A stretch of 64,000 nt of DNA from Hirudinaria manillensis. Lineage: Eukaryota > Annelida > Clitellata > Hirudinida > Hirudinidae. Numbering within the stretch: position 1 is the stretch's first letter; the number at the start of each line of letters is the position of its first letter. Below, piece by piece: positions 61,101 through 64,000 of the stretch. The notes beneath the pieces were generated by a model. The model ran no database searches. It saw nothing but the letters and a program-made list of their open reading frames with translations, and was not told the origin of the DNA. The position numbers and the translations under genes were made by a program. The stretch lies in contig CM067534.1 in the NCBI GenBank assembly GCA_034509925.1, forward strand, positions 4,861,501 through 4,925,500. Direction: 5' to 3'.

Positions 61101-62722
61101 CATTGTTGTTACAATTATAATTGCTTGTAATTCATATTTGAACGAAGGTTAGGGCCGCATGAATGAATTATTGCAGAGAAGTATTGCATGGATGAAATTA
61201 TATGATCGAGATTATACGTTCTTTCGTACAAGACTCTCGAATATTAAGTCCGACTCCTTATGAGTCAATTGGCAATTGATTAAATTAAATGTAACTTAAT
61301 TAAGAAGCAAGCGAGAAGGTGGCACGAACGATTGTTTGGCCACTCGACGACATTTTTGTTTGTTGATCTTTAAAATAAAAAATAATGTTCGTTAAAGATT
61401 TTTTCTTACATTGTGAAAAGATCGAGGGTGCGGGCCTCCATAAAATCTCTGCCGAACTCCTAGACGGCCTGTCCGGTCAAGATGCACGTTAGTCGCTGCG
61501 TTAAAGAAATTATTTACACGGGTTTTTAGACGAGTTTTGTCCCGGAATTGGCTCCGACAAGGTCCTAGTTAACGTTTGCTAAGGTTCTTAATAACAAACA
61601 AGAAATGTTGTTGTTGTTGATTTTCTTGTTCTTGTTCTTGTTGACCATAGTGTTGAATAAAAATCTGGCAAGTTGTTGTTGTTGTTTAGGAAGGTCAGCT
61701 TCTTCAGTTTGCAGTTTTTTTACTTGAGACTGACTTTTTAAAATTGAGTGTTCAGTTCTGTTAAACAAGTCAATTGTTTCCCTTGAAAAACAAGTTGTGG
61801 CTTTTACAATTAGAATAGTTAAGGGACTTCAATGTCTTCAAAGTAGCCTAAGACTTTGATGGCTCTTGAGGTATTTTGATTCCTGTCAATGTTAGACTAG
61901 GTATGAATACATCTTTTCACCCTGTCTTGCTTCTGCAAGTCTAAATATAAATTGCTTCTGAAAATAGCTAACTAGCTAGAATGCCTTTTTAACTCTTTCA
62001 TAAATTTTTACCTTCCTCTTGGACACATTTTCTCTGCAGACATACATGTTCCTTCCCCTTTTCACTGATTTTGTTGCATAAATCTTTCATGGCACGTAGA
62101 AAATGGAAACCACGAATCATCTTTGTGTGCGTTGTCATGGCAACTGCTAAATTACTGAAGTCATAGAGCATGGTGCAACATAGTAGTTTAATGCATTAAG
62201 TAATTAATATTTCTAAACTCGGTGTTGTCGATGTTTTGTTCACGATTTATTGGTAACCGATTTTAATGTTGACAAATGACCGACCAAATTTCCATTGCAG
62301 CCTGCAACAGCGAGTGCGTACATCTACGACATGTTCGTTCCTACCGACAAAAATACCAGCAGCAAAGATCCATTGTCATCGATTTGGATGACGACTGTAA
62401 GTTTTTTTACTCACGTCTTACTCTTGAATTCTCGAGGTTCAAGACTTTGTATTTGAGGACCTTGTAATCACTTGATGAATTTCTTTTTTTATAATTAATT
62501 TTCAGCTCTTTGCTGATTTTGATATGGTTTGGTTGATGTGACATTTTAACATCGTCAGTTGATATCATTGGTTGACGTATGATAACATATAATTTTGTAT
62601 CATTGATTGATATATGATAACATTTGATTTGATACCTTCTCAAAGATGGCCTCCATCTGCAATACCATTTTATTGACTTTGATAAGATAAACTTAATCTT
62701 TGTGTTGTTTTTTTATCCAGAA
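52659..62722 (+). CDS. TTC17: TTC17, tetratricopeptide repeat protein 17, apparently shortened
   Basis: Exons 52659-52802, 53226-53367, 54042-54156, 54424-54544, 55244-55354, 55943-56052, 56368-56515, 57232-57371, 57494-57660, 58138-58454, 58715-58839, 59072-59276, 59663-59749, 59999-60223, 60460-60738, 60855-60993 and 62301-62396 are in phase. The start gives a signal-like hydrophobic stretch ([14 protein letters not shown]) before the family's [17 protein letters not shown]. The first TPR block (residues about 212-343) has [16 protein letters not shown]; the second (about 616-812) has [17 protein letters not shown] and [14 protein letters not shown] repeats. Splicing to 62721 makes TAA across the junction, giving 890 residues; human TTC17 is about 1141 and has a third TPR block. 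A poly-A signal follows at 62777. TTC17 affects actin and ciliogenesis. An in-frame longer N-terminus is possible because no stop separates 52659 from the upstream acceptor. Confidence 0.9.
53850..53998. repeat. (ATT)n-rich microsatellite in a TTC17 intron
   Basis: att and atc triplets fill the interval; the isoleucine-rich frame across it is not a gene. Confidence 0.9.
54160..54255. repeat. (ATC)n-rich microsatellite in a TTC17 intron
   Basis: atc/atg triplets with interruptions. Confidence 0.85.
54558..54665. repeat. (GTT/ATT)n microsatellite in a TTC17 intron
   Basis: gtt triplets grade into att triplets directly after the donor at 54545. Confidence 0.9.
55081..55113. repeat. (GATT)n microsatellite
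   Basis: Eight consecutive gatt units. Confidence 0.95.
55800..55885. repeat. 25-bp minisatellite
   Basis: The unit actaattaatattaataagct is repeated about three times. Confidence 0.85.
56720..56810. repeat. (TA)n-rich tract
   Basis: Alternating ta and tatat units in a TTC17 intron. Confidence 0.85.
56951..57055. repeat. (ATCC)n microsatellite
   Basis: About 25 near-perfect catc units. The Ser-Ile-His-Pro frames over it are repeat artefacts. Confidence 0.97.
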
Positions 62723-62776
62723 AATCCGAATGCGAGCCTGAAATTCAGCCTTCGATCCTTCATTGAAGCACTAAAA

Positions 62777-62782
62777 AATAAA
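62777..62782 (+). terminator. Poly-A signal of TTC17
   Basis: aataaa lies about 55 bp after the splice-created stop, supporting a true gene end here. Confidence 0.5.
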
Positions 62783-63682
62783 GAAAAAGCTTTTTACTTA
62801 ATGAAAAAAATCAGTGTTCTAAAATCATCTTCAATATTTTTGTGCAATTTTTAGGATAATTGTTTTTCTATATTCTTTTATTGTTTACACGTAATCCCGG
62901 TCCCGCACGGGGCTAAAGTGCTTTTGGGTTCAAATTTGGAAATCTCTGATGTCAGTGCAAGATTGCTCCACAAATTTAGCTAAATTTCAATTTCATGATT
63001 ATTCAAGTGCCCATAAAAGGTGTTTTTTATGCTCACTAAGGATATCTTAATTGACAAAGTAACGAAACAATGTTTCTATGTGAAGGCAGTTTTGAGGCGA
63101 TGGTCGCTAACGGTAAACAGAGCGGTAATTCAAGGCTCTTAGTGTGACGAGGGGGAAGGTGAGACGCCTCCAAATTCTTTTTTTCGGTAGAGGTCAGTAC
63201 TGGAGTCGTATGGTTGTCATATATGCGATGTTTAGCTTATAAGAAATTGATTATCTGGAGGGAAGACGAAATTCCCAAGACTCCACTCCTCCAGTTTGGC
63301 TGGTGACTGAAGGAACATCTTACTGTCAAGGTGACGCCGTTCAATGCCGAGTTAGCAGGGAGTAAGCAGAGACGTTTGTTCGTCATCGAAACTTTTTTTC
63401 CTGTTAACGTGATTGTGTTTACAGCTATTTAAACATCTTTTAAAGCATTGGTCGTCTCTGGAACTTAGAACTTCATATGACATAAATTAACGATTATTAG
63501 CGCTGACAACATCGTGGAATAACTACAAATAAATAACTGCGTTGTTTCTGACTGTCATCGCGTGGCAGCTAAAAACGTAGCCCGATGTGAAACCTTGTAT
63601 TGAGACTCAATTATTTCAAGAGACTGATAAGAACCTCCACGTTGGATTCGATGACGTGGAAGTACCATTCTGAGGGACTCTC

Positions 63683-63693
63683 GTATTTATAAA
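63683..63693 (+). promoter_or_regulatory. TATA box of the last gene
   Basis: tatttataaag precedes the signal-peptide exon by about 180 bp, leaving room for a short 5' UTR. Confidence 0.4.
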
Positions 63694-63868
63694 GCAACAC
63701 AGGGCTACTATCGATAATATTATCAGATATCATTTAAGTCAAGGGCTGTTAATAATGATAAAAGCTTCTCTTATTCTCGATGGGTTTTTTTGCTTAAATA
63801 ACTCTAGAATCAGTTTTTCTATAAATTGCTTTGGTGTTCCATAGTCATATGTAAGGCTAATTTCCAGG

Positions 63869-63908
63869 ATGATAAAATTTATTTACGCATTGACACTCTT
63901 GGTGGCAG
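63869..63908 (+). CDS. Probable first coding exon of a secreted protein (partial)
   Basis: ATG opens MIKFIYALTLLVA, a compact positively charged start followed by a hydrophobic core typical of a signal peptide. It then meets a gtgaac donor in phase 1. An acceptor-like ttccag ends at 63866, so a leader exon may precede it. The rest of the gene is beyond the window; function unknown. Confidence 0.5.
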
Positions 63909-64000
63909 GTGAACTTTTGAATTTTATTTTCATAATTTATGCTCAAAGAAAAATGATAATAAATGATAAATTTAGTAGGGAACATATTTCAAACAATAGC

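Overview
This window is AT-rich eukaryotic (metazoan) nuclear DNA. The genes are split into many short exons with GT-AG introns of roughly 40-1000 bp. The introns carry many tri- and tetranucleotide microsatellites. The proteins are animal proteins (KATNIP, RAB24, DONSON, NF-YB, TTC17), and the mobile elements are an APE-type LINE and a Merlin/IS1595-like DNA transposon. Dense introns and these families suit an invertebrate, perhaps a lophotrochozoan, but the species cannot be fixed from the sequence. All exon models here were built by hand from splice signals, reading phase and remembered family sequences; none was checked against transcripts.

Layout. (1) 1-12.55 kb: a large tandem duplication. 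Copy A is 1-4769 and copy B is 7971-12553. It carries the 3' half of an unrecognised multi-exon gene plus about 2.5 kb of repeat-rich 3' flank. Copy A is open in every exon seen; copy B has an in-frame TAG. Between the copies, where the 5' part of the copy-B gene should lie, sit a MITE (about 4997-5329) and a complete Merlin-type insertion with long inverted repeats and a perfect 9-bp target duplication (5729-7094). (2) 12.55-15.7 kb: a decayed LINE on the minus strand whose 3' end abuts the end of copy B. (3) 15.9-17.1 kb: a possible small zinc-finger gene and a 198-bp tandem duplication. (4) 17,577-29,016 (minus): a complete 26-exon KATNIP gene. (5) 31.4-39.5 kb: two RAB24-like GTPase genes facing each other, with an unrecognised 8-exon gene between them. 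(6) 40,151-43,412 (plus): complete DONSON, head-to-head with the second RAB24-like gene. (7) 44,495-45,877 (plus): an intact 460-codon FLYWCH plus MULE-type transposase ORF. (8) 46,430-48,638 (plus): complete NF-YB. (9) 52,659-62,722 (plus): TTC17, which appears to end before the third TPR block known in vertebrates. (10) 63,869-63,908: a probable first coding exon of a secreted protein, running off the window.

The genes do not form one pathway. KATNIP and TTC17 are linked to cilia and cytoskeleton, RAB24 to autophagy and endomembranes, DONSON to replication forks, and NF-YB to CCAAT-box transcription. The most unusual content is the duplicated gene with its transposon-filled 5' region, the RAB24 pair (one with a likely GC-AG intron), the intact FLYWCH-MULE gene, and the shortened TTC17 whose stop codon is formed across a splice junction.
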